Below are positions 17,728 through 26,861 of a stretch of DNA of 64,000 bases, piece by piece; positions within the stretch are counted from its first letter, which is position 1; each line of letters starts with the position of its first letter. This DNA is from Actinomyces massiliensis 4401292 (GTDB lineage: Bacteria > Actinomycetota > Actinomycetes > Actinomycetales > Actinomycetaceae): NCBI RefSeq assembly GCF_000269805.1, contig NZ_JH711481.1:144194-208193 (forward strand), given 5' to 3'. The position numbers and the translations under genes were made by a program. The notes under the pieces are model-generated. The model did no database searches and was not told where the DNA came from. It worked only from the letters and a program-made list of their open reading frames with translations.

Positions 17728-17747
17728 TTCCAACGTAAGCGTTGGAA
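17728..17747. promoter_or_regulatory. TetR operator over the MFS ribosome binding site
   Basis: TTCCAACGTAAGCGTTGGAA: 8-bp perfect arms around a 4-base centre, 10 bp before the MFS start codon. The right arm overlaps the Shine-Dalgarno sequence AAGGAAG, so binding here would block transcription near its start. Confidence 0.75.
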
Positions 17748-17757
17748 GGAAGAGCGC

Positions 17758-18990
17758 ATGGGCCAGAACCTCCCCCAACCAGAGACACCCACCTCTGAGG
17801 TGCACCCCTCACGCCCCTCAACCGAACCGAACTTCCCCGCCGGCAGGAGCGTCATCGTCATCCTGGTGGTGACGGCCCTGTTCGTTCTCACGCAGCTCTA
17901 CGCCGCGATCCCGCTATCGACTCCGGTGTCCTCCGCCCTGGGAGGCGATGCGACGTTCGCCCTCTCGACGAGTTTCAGCCTCACCTATGCCGCAGGCTTT
18001 CTCATCTGGGGCCCGGTCTCAGACCGATACGGCCGAAAGCGGGTCATGGCGATCGCCGTCGGCGTGCTCGCCGTCACCACCCTCCTGTGCGCGCTGGCAT
18101 CCTCCCCGTCCGCCATGACACTGCTGCGCGCCCTGCAAGGCCTGTCCGCCTCCGGATTCGCCCCCGTGGCACTGGCCTATCTCGCAGAAGCGGTCGCACC
18201 CGCCAGACGAGCCGGGGCGATCGGAGCGATGTCGACCTCGTTCCTGGTCGCCGGCATCTTCGGCCAGGTGCTCGCCTCCGCGATCGCGCTGCGCGCCGGC
18301 TGGCCGTGGTTCTTCGTACTCTGCGGCATTGTCCTCGCGATCGCATTCGCATTGATCCTCGCGGCGGCGACCGAGGCGCCCCGGCATGCACCATCACCCT
18401 CGCTCCTCGCGCAGTTCGCCAACCTCGCCCGCCTGCTGACCATGCCGGTGATCGTGCTGCTCAGCATCGCCCACATCTCGCTCCTACTGTCCTTCGTCGC
18501 CCTCTACACCGGCATCGGACAGCACCTGCAGAGCCTCGACATGCCCGCCTCCGCCACCGTCCTGATCCGACTGGCGGCATTGCCCGCGATGTTCATCAGT
18601 CTGAGCGTCGGCGCTCTGGCCCAGCGACTGGCCATGGCCCGGGTGGCCCAGCTCGGCTTCACCCTGGCCGCCGTCGGGATGCTCGGGGAGGTCGCACTGT
18701 CCGGAACCATCCCCGGTCTCATCGCCGCGAGCATCGTCTACGTCGCCGGGGTGGCGCTGGCCGTGCCGTCCATGATCAACCTCTACGGCGAGGCGGCCGC
18801 GCCGAACCGGGGAAGCGGAATGGCGATCAACGGCTTCGTCCTGTTCATCGGGGCCGGCATCGGTTCCGTCGTCGGCACGACGTTCGCGAGCCTGAGCACC
18901 CTCGCCATCGTCCTGGTCGCGCTTCTCGCCGTCGCCGCCGCATCCGTGGGAGCCGTCTCGGCGCTCACCCGGAGGGCCGCCCATGATTGA
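17758..18990 (+). CDS. MFS efflux transporter
   Basis: Membrane exporter of 410 residues with about 12 transmembrane segments. The MFS signature between helices 2 and 3 reads GPVSDRYGRKRVM, and helix 5 has AGIFGQVLASAIA, resembling the drug:H+ antiporter motif region. The N-terminal 28 residues are polar. AAGGAAG precedes the ATG at 17758. Its control by the divergent TetR protein suggests an inducible efflux pump; the substrate is unknown. It overlaps the next gene by 8 bp (ATGATTGA). Confidence 0.88.
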   Translation: MGQNLPQPETPTSEVHPSRPSTEPNFPAGRSVIVILVVTALFVLTQLYAAIPLSTPVSSALGGDATFALSTSFSLTYAAGFLIWGPVSDRYGRKRVMAIAVGVLAVTTLLCALASSPSAMTLLRALQGLSASGFAPVALAYLAEAVAPARRAGAIGAMSTSFLVAGIFGQVLASAIALRAGWPWFFVLCGIVLAIAFALILAAATEAPRHAPSPSLLAQFANLARLLTMPVIVLLSIAHISLLLSFVALYTGIGQHLQSLDMPASATVLIRLAALPAMFISLSVGALAQRLAMARVAQLGFTLAAVGMLGEVALSGTIPGLIAASIVYVAGVALAVPSMINLYGEAAAPNRGSGMAINGFVLFIGAGIGSVVGTTFASLSTLAIVLVALLAVAAASVGAVSALTRRAAHD

Positions 18991-19657
18991 CGTCCTGCTT
19001 CTGGGCGCGACCGGACGAACCGGCACCGCCCTGCTGCGCCATCGCCCTCGGAACGCGCGCCTGCACCTGGGAGTGCGAATCCGCGGCGGCACACGGCCGT
19101 CGTCAGTACCCGACGGCGACGACGTGCGCGCCATCGACCTGACCGATCCCGTTCTTATGCGAGCGGCGCTCTCGGGCATCGACGTCGTCGTCAACGCGAT
19201 CCGTCTGCCCGGCGAGATCCCGGCGACGGCGCTGATCGACCTCCACGAGCGGATCGCCACCGCGCGCGATGAGCGGCGCGAGGAGCGCGAAGGCCCCCTG
19301 ATCATCCACGTCGGCGGGGCCGGGTCGCTCCACCTGGGCGACGGCCGGCGCTTCTGGCAGGACCCGGCCTTCCCCGCCGTGACACTGCCGCGCGGCGTGG
19401 CCCACGCCGCGCTTCGCGACCACCTGGAGTCCGGAACGACTTCGAGCAACTGGGCGTACCTCATTCCACCGCCCGGCTACGTCCCCGAGGGCCGATTCAC
19501 AGGCGCCTACCGCAGGCTTGCACCGTCCGACGACGAACGAGCACTCCTGCGATCCACGATCAGCTACGAGGACTTCTCCCTCGCCCTTGCCGACGCGATC
19601 CACGAGCACTGGAGCGGAACTCATCTGATCTCAGCCGGCTGCACGTCCATGCCCTGA
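18983..19657 (+). CDS. NAD(P)-binding Rossmann oxidoreductase (NmrA/SDR-like)
   Basis: Soluble protein of 224 residues with the dinucleotide-binding motif LLLGATGRTGTALL near the N-terminus and the atypical-SDR sequence order (IDLTDPVLMRAALSGIDVVVNAI, then HVGGAGSL). No YxxxK catalytic pair is evident, consistent with NmrA/YwnB-type members. It is translationally coupled to the exporter, so it may modify or sense the same compound. Its 3' end faces a 22-bp array and a convergent lipoprotein gene. Confidence 0.8.
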   Translation: MIDVLLLGATGRTGTALLRHRPRNARLHLGVRIRGGTRPSSVPDGDDVRAIDLTDPVLMRAALSGIDVVVNAIRLPGEIPATALIDLHERIATARDERREEREGPLIIHVGGAGSLHLGDGRRFWQDPAFPAVTLPRGVAHAALRDHLESGTTSSNWAYLIPPPGYVPEGRFTGAYRRLAPSDDERALLRSTISYEDFSLALADAIHEHWSGTHLISAGCTSMP

Positions 19658-19674
19658 CGATGCGTCGCAGTTGG

Positions 19675-19731
19675 ACCGATCTCGACGCGGAGTGCGACCG
19701 ATCTCGGGGCGGAAGTGGACCGATCTCGACG
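19675..19731 (+). repeat. 22-bp tandem array 5 (2.6 units, forward)
   Basis: Units start at 19675, 19697 and 19719; a degenerate piece precedes them. It fills the 85-bp gap between the convergent oxidoreductase and DUF3060 lipoprotein genes. Confidence 0.9.
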
Positions 19732-19742
19732 ATGGCTCGCCC

Positions 19743-20537
19743 CTACCTCTTGTCCTCAGTCTGGTTCTTGATCGTGTTGCCGTTGCCGAGGTCCTGGATC
19801 TGCGGAGTGTTCCCGGCCCACAGCACGGTGTTGTAGCTACTGGTGACGGTGACATTCTTGGTATCGCGCACGTAGACGTGGTTGCTGCTACCGTCATTGA
19901 TGACGACGTTCTCGGCATAATCGACAAGAACGGTGACGCCACTGCCGTTGATCGTCAGGTTCGTGACGTCGCCCTCGATGTGAATGGTGTCGTACGAGCG
20001 GTCGACGACGACCTGCCCGTTGACAGGCGTCATCGTCTTCCTGGTGGAGCGCTGGTCCGCACTGAACCAGTCGTCACTGGTGATGGTGGCTCCCGCGCCC
20101 GGGCGCTCGGGGTCGGGGGACGCGGTCCCCGTGGCGCCATCGCCCACCAGTGGGGGAAGCACAGTGGGACTGCTGCTCGGCGACGGCACGGACGGAGCCG
20201 GCGCGGGCGAGAACGTGGCCGGATCCTGCGACGCACTGCCATTGGTGGGAGTGGCGGAGGAGGAGCTGCCGGCCGACTCGGAGGATGCGCTCGGGGAGTC
20301 GGTGGAGTCCGTCGAGCCGCCGCCCGCACGGTCCAGGGTGATCGAGCAGGCCCCCAGTCCGGTGCTCAGGGCCAGCGCGCACGCCAGGGCGGCCACCAGA
20401 CGACGGGAGGAGCGAGTCCGCACGGCGCCGTCTGCGGAGGTCGATGACGCAGATGACGCACCGGCGGCGGAATCTGTCGGGAATGCAGTCGGAAACTCAA
20501 TCGGGAACTCAGATGGGATCTCGGAGGCGGGTGTCAT
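19743..20537 (-). CDS. DUF3060 lipoprotein A
   Basis: Predicted surface lipoprotein of 264 residues. A 40-residue Ser/Pro/Phe-rich tail precedes a hydrophobic signal ending in lipobox TGLGAC (C64). A Ser/Thr-rich linker follows. The C-terminal 110 residues are DUF3060, with short beta-strand repeats such as IHIEGDVTNLTINGSGVTVLVD, consistent with a small beta-solenoid. AAGGAGA five bases before the ATG at 20537 supports this long N-terminus. It follows the OmpA-type lipoprotein gene by 27 bp, so the two are probably co-expressed. The function is unknown. Paralogue at 27601-28209. Confidence 0.82.
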   Translation of the reverse strand: MTPASEIPSEFPIEFPTAFPTDSAAGASSASSTSADGAVRTRSSRRLVAALACALALSTGLGACSITLDRAGGGSTDSTDSPSASSESAGSSSSATPTNGSASQDPATFSPAPAPSVPSPSSSPTVLPPLVGDGATGTASPDPERPGAGATITSDDWFSADQRSTRKTMTPVNGQVVVDRSYDTIHIEGDVTNLTINGSGVTVLVDYAENVVINDGSSNHVYVRDTKNVTVTSSYNTVLWAGNTPQIQDLGNGNTIKNQTEDKR

Positions 20538-20564
20538 GGGACTCTCCTTGAAGGTGAGGGCGGG

Positions 20565-21914
20565 TCAGAAGACGGGGATCATGATCTCGACGCGGCGGTT
20601 GAGCTGGCGCCCGCCGGGATTATCGGACCCATCGGGGTTGGTGTTGGGGGCAGCCGGCTGGGTCTCCCCGTAGCCGACGGGGGTGAGCTGGGTCGTGGCG
20701 CCGGCCGTGTGCAGGGCATCGACGACGGCCTGGGCCCGCTGCTCGGAGAGGGTCTGGTTGTAGGCGTCGTCCGCCACGGAGTCGGTATGGCCGGCGACAG
20801 TCGCCTTCGGGGCTCCGGCCTGGGTGAGCACCTGGGCCAGGGAGTTGAGCACCTCGCTCGACTCGGGGCGGATCGCATAGGAGTCGACGTCGAACAGGAT
20901 TCCGGAGTCCAGGGAGATGGCGGTGCCGCAGGACTGCACCGGCTGGACGGCGTCGATCGAGGGGAAGGCCCCGACCTTGCCGACCGGGGGCAGGGGGTCG
21001 GCGGCGGTGCTCTGGCCGTTGACCAGCGCCGTGCCGTCGCCGTGATTGATGATGGACAGCGACCCGTCGGTGTAACTGCCCGTGCCGTCGCCGTTGTTGA
21101 TAATGCTCACGGAGTCGTGCTTATAGGAACCCGCCCCGTTGCCGTTGACCACGATGTTCTCCCCCGTGGCGGAGTTCGTGGATGTGCCCGAGCCGTCCTT
21201 CTGGACGCTGACGGACAGGGTCGAATCCACATAGGTGCCCGTGCCGTCGCCATTGGCCACGATCTTCGTGGTCCCGTCCGTGTACGAGCCGGAGCCGTTG
21301 CCGTTGTTGACGACGGTGGCCTTGCCGTTCGAGGAGGAGCCGGAGCCATCGCCGTTGTTGACGACGGAGCTGTCGCCATCGGAGGAGGCGACGCCGCCGT
21401 CGCCGGTCAGAACGGTGCTGGTGGACCCCAGGTAGATGCTCCCGCTCTGATCGCAGCGGGCCGGGGAGACGGTGACGCCGGGAACGGAATCGACGTGGGC
21501 GGTCTGGTCGGGGGTCAAGGCGTTGTGATCGGCGGTGAGCAGGCCCAGGTCGGGCAGGGTGAACAGGGGGACGGGCGGCGCCTGCCCCATGGCGTATCCG
21601 GGCGCCGTCGGCCCCGCCGAGGCGGAGGCGCTCGGATTCGTCGAAGCCGTTGACGTCGGCGAACTCGCTGAACTCGCAGGAGCGGTGCTCGCCGTCTGGG
21701 AGGGCCGGGCGTCGGCGGCGGGAGCGGTGTCGGTCGAGGAGGGCGCCGCATCCGGAGTCGAGGGGTTGCAGGCGCTCAAGGCGAGGCAGGCGGCACTGAT
21801 AGCGCTGACAGCACTGACGGCACTGACGGTTCTGAGCATGGCTGCGCAAACCACGGGGCCGCGTGGGCGACGCGCGCCGGAGACGGTGACGAGTGAGCGG
21901 GTGAAGTGGTTCAT
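20565..21914 (-). CDS. OmpA-domain lipoprotein with beta-roll repeats (paralogue 1)
   Basis: Predicted secreted lipoprotein of 449 residues; lipobox ALSAC (C49) ends the signal. After an Ala/Ser/Thr linker and a conserved CDQ-containing segment come about eight repeats of the type NNGDGSGSYTDG (about 180-300), likely a glycine-rich beta-roll. The C-terminal 120 residues are an OmpA-like domain with ILFDVDSYAIRPES, GHTDSVADDAYNQTLSEQRA and NRRVEI, which binds peptidoglycan in known members. Such a domain is unusual in a cell without an outer membrane. Upstream partner of DUF3060 lipoprotein A. Confidence 0.87.
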   Translation of the reverse strand: MNHFTRSLVTVSGARRPRGPVVCAAMLRTVSAVSAVSAISAACLALSACNPSTPDAAPSSTDTAPAADARPSQTASTAPASSASSPTSTASTNPSASASAGPTAPGYAMGQAPPVPLFTLPDLGLLTADHNALTPDQTAHVDSVPGVTVSPARCDQSGSIYLGSTSTVLTGDGGVASSDGDSSVVNNGDGSGSSSNGKATVVNNGNGSGSYTDGTTKIVANGDGTGTYVDSTLSVSVQKDGSGTSTNSATGENIVVNGNGAGSYKHDSVSIINNGDGTGSYTDGSLSIINHGDGTALVNGQSTAADPLPPVGKVGAFPSIDAVQPVQSCGTAISLDSGILFDVDSYAIRPESSEVLNSLAQVLTQAGAPKATVAGHTDSVADDAYNQTLSEQRAQAVVDALHTAGATTQLTPVGYGETQPAAPNTNPDGSDNPGGRQLNRRVEIMIPVF

Positions 21915-22138
21915 GCATATGACCTTACGAACAGGATGTCGCAGTGGGGTCATTGCGCTGTCGCGGTCCTGCGACAGGCGGCGGGCCGTGCGCAGGCCGT
22001 GCGCGAGGCATGCGTGGGTCGCACGGAGACCGTCCGGGCCGTCCGCGACCGGGCAGATGGCCGGCCGTACGCAGACCGTGCGCAGACAGTCCGCGGACCG
22101 TCCACGGACAGAGCATTCGCCCGTGATATTTTCTCCGC

Positions 22139-24031
22139 ATGACGTTATTCTTGAGAGTTCGTCTCGGGCGTTTCATCGCCGTTCTGACGGTTCTCAGCCT
22201 GCCCGTGGCTCTGGCGGCCTGCCAGAGCCCCGTGAGCGCAACGGGCACGACGAACGCGAGGAACGCAGAGAATTCTGAGAACGCAGCGAACTCTGGGAAC
22301 GCGTCGGGTGCGGCCGGCGCGGATACGCAGACGTCGGCCGACGGATCTTCCGGAACGGCCCAGGGCGCGGCCTCGTCGGACGGCGTCCCCGAGGGGCTGA
22401 CCTCCTTCTACGACCAGGACCTCACCTGGAGCGACTGCGCGGACGGCGGGGCTGGCTACCAGTGCGCCAGCGCGACCGTCCCGCTCAACTACGACGACCC
22501 CTCGGGCGACACCCTCTCCATCGCTCTCAAGCGTCTGCCGGCCTCCGACGGCACGGCCGAGCTCGGCTCCCTGTTCCTCAACCCCGGCGGCCCGGGCGCC
22601 AGCGGCACCAGCATGATCACGACCGCCGCCCCCCTGTACACCCCCGAGATGCTCGCCTCCTATGATCTCATCGGCTTCGATCCGCGCGGCGTCGGCGGCT
22701 CGACTCATCTGACCTGCTGGTCCCCCGACGACCTCGAGCAGATGATCGACGCGAATAATGCGACGACCCCTGGTGAGAAGACCGGCGAGGAGGACGATCA
22801 GGAGCAGGGGGCCGACGGCGCGGCCTCGGATGACCCCGAGGAGACTGAGGAGCCTGAAGAGGCGGCCTCGCCCTCCCCGACGGGCGAGGCCGCCGCGCCC
22901 CCGAAGATCGACGACATCTTCTGGACGTCGACGGTCTCCAGGGGCTCCGCCGATGCCACCGCGTGCCGGACGCACTCCGAGGTCCCCGGTCTCATCGATC
23001 ACATGGGCAAGTCCGATACGGCGCGCGACCTCGATGTCCTGCGCTCCGCGGTCGGCGACAAGCAGCTCAACTACCTCGGCTACTCCTACGGCACCGCGAT
23101 CGGCGCCGCCTATGCCGAGCTCTTCCCGAGCAGCGTCGGGCGCGTGGCCCTGGACAGCGCGCAGGACCCGACGCTGACCCGCTCGGAGACCGCCGACGCC
23201 CAGTTCGCCTACCGGGAGAGCCGGTTGCGCGCGTATCTCGGCAGCTGCCTGGATCAGGGCGACTGCCCGGTCACCGGCACTGTGGATGAGGCCGTCTCCC
23301 AACTCACCGCCTTCTTCAAGAGCCTGGACGGCAAACCGCTCACCGTCACCCAGGACGGCCGGACCAGTCAGATGGACTCCTCGACCGCCTTCACCCATGC
23401 GCAGAACCTGTGGTTGACCCGGCCGGAGTACTGGCCCGCGCTGACCAGGGCGCTGTCCGCGGCGATGACCCGGCACGACGGCACCGAACTCGCGCGCGTG
23501 GGCGCCCTCGTCCCAGGAACGGGCCAGATCACGAAGCCGACGACGCAGGAGCAGGCGCTGTTCACCATGGTCTACACCGCGGCGATCTGCGCGGACTCGC
23601 CCGATGTCGACAACCAGGACGCCTGGAACGCGGAGGCGTCGAAGGCGTACACGGACTACCCGCTCATGAGCGCCATGGGCTCCCTGCCCGCCGGGACCGA
23701 TGCCTACTGCCACGGCTGGGGCGTCACCTCGAGCTCCGCGCCGGCCGAGGTCCACGCCTCCGGCTCGGCGCCCATCCTCGTCGTCGGCGTCACCGAGGAC
23801 TCCCAGACGCCCTACGCATGGTCCCAGTCATTGGCCACACAGCTCGACGCCGGGCACCTGCTCACGGTCGAGGGCTACCGGCACGGAGCCTCCATGTCCA
23901 ACACGTGCGCCATTTCGCGCGTCAGCGACTACCTGGTCAACGGCGCCCTGCCCGACGAGGGCGATGCGGGGAACGTCACGTGCCCCATCGATCCGCTGCC
24001 CGCCGACGCCGCCGAGGCGCTCTCGCAGTAG
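22139..24031 (+). CDS. TAP-family alpha/beta-hydrolase lipoprotein (paralogue 2)
   Basis: Secreted serine hydrolase of 630 residues, paralogous to 12601-14220. Lipobox ALAAC gives C28. A Asn/Ala/Ser-rich linker precedes the hydrolase domain: NPGGPGASG oxyanion region, S316 in GYSYGTAIG, acid in VGVTEDSQTPYAW, His in EGYRHGASM. An acidic Glu/Asp/Pro insert (about 200-262) inside the cap region is absent from the first paralogue. The ATG at 22139 lacks a clear ribosome binding site; GATATT lies about 15 bp upstream, so the message may be leaderless. Divergent from the OmpA-type lipoprotein gene. Confidence 0.88.
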   Translation: MTLFLRVRLGRFIAVLTVLSLPVALAACQSPVSATGTTNARNAENSENAANSGNASGAAGADTQTSADGSSGTAQGAASSDGVPEGLTSFYDQDLTWSDCADGGAGYQCASATVPLNYDDPSGDTLSIALKRLPASDGTAELGSLFLNPGGPGASGTSMITTAAPLYTPEMLASYDLIGFDPRGVGGSTHLTCWSPDDLEQMIDANNATTPGEKTGEEDDQEQGADGAASDDPEETEEPEEAASPSPTGEAAAPPKIDDIFWTSTVSRGSADATACRTHSEVPGLIDHMGKSDTARDLDVLRSAVGDKQLNYLGYSYGTAIGAAYAELFPSSVGRVALDSAQDPTLTRSETADAQFAYRESRLRAYLGSCLDQGDCPVTGTVDEAVSQLTAFFKSLDGKPLTVTQDGRTSQMDSSTAFTHAQNLWLTRPEYWPALTRALSAAMTRHDGTELARVGALVPGTGQITKPTTQEQALFTMVYTAAICADSPDVDNQDAWNAEASKAYTDYPLMSAMGSLPAGTDAYCHGWGVTSSSAPAEVHASGSAPILVVGVTEDSQTPYAWSQSLATQLDAGHLLTVEGYRHGASMSNTCAISRVSDYLVNGALPDEGDAGNVTCPIDPLPADAAEALSQ

Positions 24032-24034
24032 CAC

Positions 24035-24120
24035 CCCTCACCCGCCGGGGTCCGCCGGCCACGTCCGCCTTCTCGAAGCCGACGCCGGCTAGCGCCCTCT
24101 CACCCGCCGGGGTCCGCCGG
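24035..24120. repeat. Direct repeat pair, CTCACCCGCCGGGGTCCGCC
   Basis: Two near-identical copies of about 22 bp (starting at about 24037 and 24099) lie 62 bp apart just after the hydrolase stop codon. The function is unknown; such pairs can promote deletion of the sequence between them. Confidence 0.75.
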
Positions 24121-24203
24121 CACCAGCGGGCCCCGGGGCCCGGGCCGGCCGCTCGGACATGCGGCACCCGGGCGAAGCGGGACGTGAACGCACCTTTCCA
24201 CCA

Positions 24204-24268
24204 TGAACGTACTTTTCTCCCGCCTTTCTGAGCTCTACCCCCAGAAAGGCGGGAGAAAAGTACGTTCA
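24204..24268. terminator. 27-bp perfect stem-loop between convergent genes
   Basis: Arms 24204-24230 and 24242-24268 are perfect inverted copies around an 11-base loop; weaker pairing (ACCTT/AAGGT) extends outward. It lies between the convergent hydrolase and OmpA-type lipoprotein genes and probably ends transcription in both directions. Arm sequences TTTCTG/CAGAAA at the apex recur in hairpins at 28818 and 57626, so it may also be a mobile repeat. Confidence 0.75.
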
Positions 24269-24347
24269 CGCGACGAAGGTCCGTTACAGCGCAGGATGCA
24301 TCAGGGCGGATGCCGGCGGGCCGGAGGGCACAGACCGCACGGACTCA

Positions 24348-25622
24348 TCAGGAGGCGGGGATGAAGACCTCCACGCGCCGGTTGAGCTGACGCCCCGCCG
24401 GGTTGTCCGAGCCGTCCGAGTTCTCGTTGGGGGCGACCGGCTGCGACTCCCCGTATCCGGTGGCGTCGAGGGAGGCCGTCGCACCATCGGCCACCAGGGC
24501 GTCCACCACCGCCTGGGCCCGCTGCTCGGACAGCGTCTGGTTGAAGGAGTCATCCGAGACCGAATCGGTGTGCCCGTACACGTGCCCACTCGAGGCGCCC
24601 GCCCGGTTCATCACGTCCGCCAGATTCTTCAGCGTCTGGGCGGCGTCGGAGCGCACCTGCGAGGACCCGAAGTCGAACAGCACCCCGTCCTGAAGAGTCA
24701 TAACCGTCCCGCAGGACTCCACGGGCTTGGCGGCATCGATCGGTGGGAAGGAGCCGACATTCTCGACCGCGGGCAGCTTCTCGGCATTGACGGTCCTGCT
24801 CCCGCTCGCCGAGGTGATCAGGGCCGATCCGGTGCCGTCGTTGATGATGTTCAGTCCGGTGGCGGTGTCGGTGTAGGTGCCCGCACCATTGCCGTCATTA
24901 ACGATGGAGACAGTGCCCGCGGTGTAGGTGCCCGAGCCGTCCCCGGTGATGGTGATCGACTCACCGGTCTGGGAATTGGTGTAGGAGCCACCGCCGGTGC
25001 CGTCGACCGTGACGCTCAGGTGCGCATCGGTATAGCTGCCCGCACCGTTGCCGCTATTGATAATGCTCACTCCGGTGGCGGTGTCGGTGTAGGTGCCCGC
25101 ACCATTGCCATCATTAACGATGGACACACTGCCCTGGGTGACCATCCCAGCCCCGTTGCCGTCATTGACCACCGAGGAGTCCCCGTCGCTCGTCACGACT
25201 CCACCATCGCCGGTGACGACCGTGGACGTGGACCCGGAAGCGAGTACACCCGGCTCATCACAGCGGGCGGGAGAGACGGTGATACCGGGGACCGAGGTGA
25301 GCGAGCTCGTCACATCCGGGGTGAAGGCACCGGTCGAGGCACTCAGCAGCGACAGGTTCGGCAGGGCGAACAGCGGTACGGGCGGGATCTCGCCCACTGC
25401 ATAGCCGGGGACGGCGAACGTGCTGTCGGCGGTGGCGGAGGCGCTCGCCGAAGGAGTGGAGCCCGACGACGGCGCGGCCGCGGCGGGAGTAGGCGCAGCG
25501 CCATCCTGGGAGGCGCCGCTGGAGCCACCGGAGTTGATCGCGCACCCGCTCGTCGCCAGGGGCAGAGCGACCGCGGTTGCCAGAAGAAGGGATGAGGTTC
25601 GGGGGAATCGGGTTCGTTGCAT
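24348..25622 (-). CDS. OmpA-domain lipoprotein with beta-roll repeats (paralogue 2)
   Basis: Lipoprotein of 424 residues with the same architecture as 20565-21914. Signal peptide with lipobox TSGC (C27), Ser/Ala linker, a conserved PGYAVGEIPPVPLFALPNL segment shared by both paralogues, about nine NDGNGAGTYTDT-type repeats, then an OmpA-like domain with LFDFGSSQVRSDA, GHTDSVSDDSFNQTLSEQRA and GRQLNRRVEVFIP. It lies 104 bp downstream of the histidine kinase gene on the same strand, which suggests it is part of, or the target of, that signalling operon. A role in binding peptidoglycan is inferred from the domain. Confidence 0.87.
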   Translation of the reverse strand: MQRTRFPRTSSLLLATAVALPLATSGCAINSGGSSGASQDGAAPTPAAAAPSSGSTPSASASATADSTFAVPGYAVGEIPPVPLFALPNLSLLSASTGAFTPDVTSSLTSVPGITVSPARCDEPGVLASGSTSTVVTGDGGVVTSDGDSSVVNDGNGAGMVTQGSVSIVNDGNGAGTYTDTATGVSIINSGNGAGSYTDAHLSVTVDGTGGGSYTNSQTGESITITGDGSGTYTAGTVSIVNDGNGAGTYTDTATGLNIINDGTGSALITSASGSRTVNAEKLPAVENVGSFPPIDAAKPVESCGTVMTLQDGVLFDFGSSQVRSDAAQTLKNLADVMNRAGASSGHVYGHTDSVSDDSFNQTLSEQRAQAVVDALVADGATASLDATGYGESQPVAPNENSDGSDNPAGRQLNRRVEVFIPAS

Positions 25623-25726
25623 ACTCGTAACCTACTAAACATCCGCTTTTTAACATGACTCTAGAATTGCCCTAGCCTGTCGCAATCATGCGACACGACG
25701 ATGAAGCGCGGAGCGCGGTCGTCAGC

Positions 25727-26767
25727 TCAGGGCGTTCTTGCCGGGCCCGCCACCGGCAGCACGACCCACACGCGCGTGCCCACGCCCTCGCGCGAGGTCA
25801 TGCCCACGCTCCCGCCGTGACGCTCAGCGATCGTGCGCACCAGGGGAAGCCCCAGCCCTGAGCCGGGCAGAGCGCGGGCGTTGCCCGCACGCCCCAGTTC
25901 ACGGAAGACGAGTCCCATCTCCTGACCGGGCACCCCTATGCCCGTATCGGCGACCTCGATCGTCACGGTGCCGCCCTCTTCCCGGCCGCGCACTTCGACC
26001 GCCCCGCCGGCCGGGGTGTACTTGGCGGCGTTGGACACGACGTTGTAGACGGCCGAGTAGAGGAGGTCGCCGTCGCCGCGCACATGGGGCAGGGGCCAGG
26101 GGACCGACGGCAGATCGAGGCGGATGCGCACCGCGGTCCCGCGCCCGGCGGCCTCCTCGACGACGGCGTTGACGGCGTCCTGCACCGTCTCCGCCAGATC
26201 GACGTCCTCCAGAGCCAGAGGCGCCGCCTCGAGCTCCGCGAGCTTGCGCAAGTCGGTCAGCAAACGGCCCATCCGCCGGGACTGCGCATCGACGACCTCG
26301 AGGTTGACCGCAATGGCGGGGGACGCACCCTGGGAGGCATCGGCGACTGCAGCGCGCACAGCCGTCAAGGGATTCTTGAGCTCATGGTCGAGGCGCCGCA
26401 GGAATTGGCGGTGCTGCATGCGCGCCTCCTCCTGAACCTGAAGGCGCAGCTGCCGGAGCGCGGCATCCTGACGGCGTCGACTGATGCTGACCACCAGGCC
26501 CATCAGGAGTACGGCGGCCAAGGTCTCGCCGATGAGCAGGGCGGGCGAGACCATGATGTTCAGACGCAACTCGCCCATCAGCAGGTAGGCCGCAACGGTG
26601 AGCACCGCCGCGATGACGACAGCGACGCCCCATCCCGCGACCATGCCGGCCAGTCCGGACGAGCCAGACGGGCCGGACGAGCCAGACGAGCCAGACGGGC
26701 CGGACGAGCCGCGACGGTCCGGCCGGGGCCCGTCCGGCGTCGGCCATCGTCCGTAGGACCGGGTCAC
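25727..26767 (-). CDS. Sensor histidine kinase of the surface-lipoprotein locus
   Basis: Kinase of 346 residues with a Gly/Ser/Pro-rich N-terminus, two adjacent transmembrane segments (44-66 and 72-95) and almost no extracellular loop. The phosphorylated His is H128 in RRLDHELKNPL, with N box YNVVSNAAKYTP and G boxes VADTGIGVPG and GSGLGLPLVRT. The short sensor suggests it reads the membrane or a partner protein. The GTG at 26767 is the only suitable start after the response-regulator stop, leaving a 94-bp gap; the start is therefore moderately uncertain. Confidence 0.86.
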   Translation of the reverse strand: MTRSYGRWPTPDGPRPDRRGSSGPSGSSGSSGPSGSSGLAGMVAGWGVAVVIAAVLTVAAYLLMGELRLNIMVSPALLIGETLAAVLLMGLVVSISRRRQDAALRQLRLQVQEEARMQHRQFLRRLDHELKNPLTAVRAAVADASQGASPAIAVNLEVVDAQSRRMGRLLTDLRKLAELEAAPLALEDVDLAETVQDAVNAVVEEAAGRGTAVRIRLDLPSVPWPLPHVRGDGDLLYSAVYNVVSNAAKYTPAGGAVEVRGREEGGTVTIEVADTGIGVPGQEMGLVFRELGRAGNARALPGSGLGLPLVRTIAERHGGSVGMTSREGVGTRVWVVLPVAGPARTP

Positions 26768-26861
26768 GTGCGGGCCCCGATCGATGCCGATACAAACCTC
26801 GTCATCCTCGTCATCCTCGCCACGGTGGCCATGGCGGCCACGGCCACATCGTAAGACCGGA

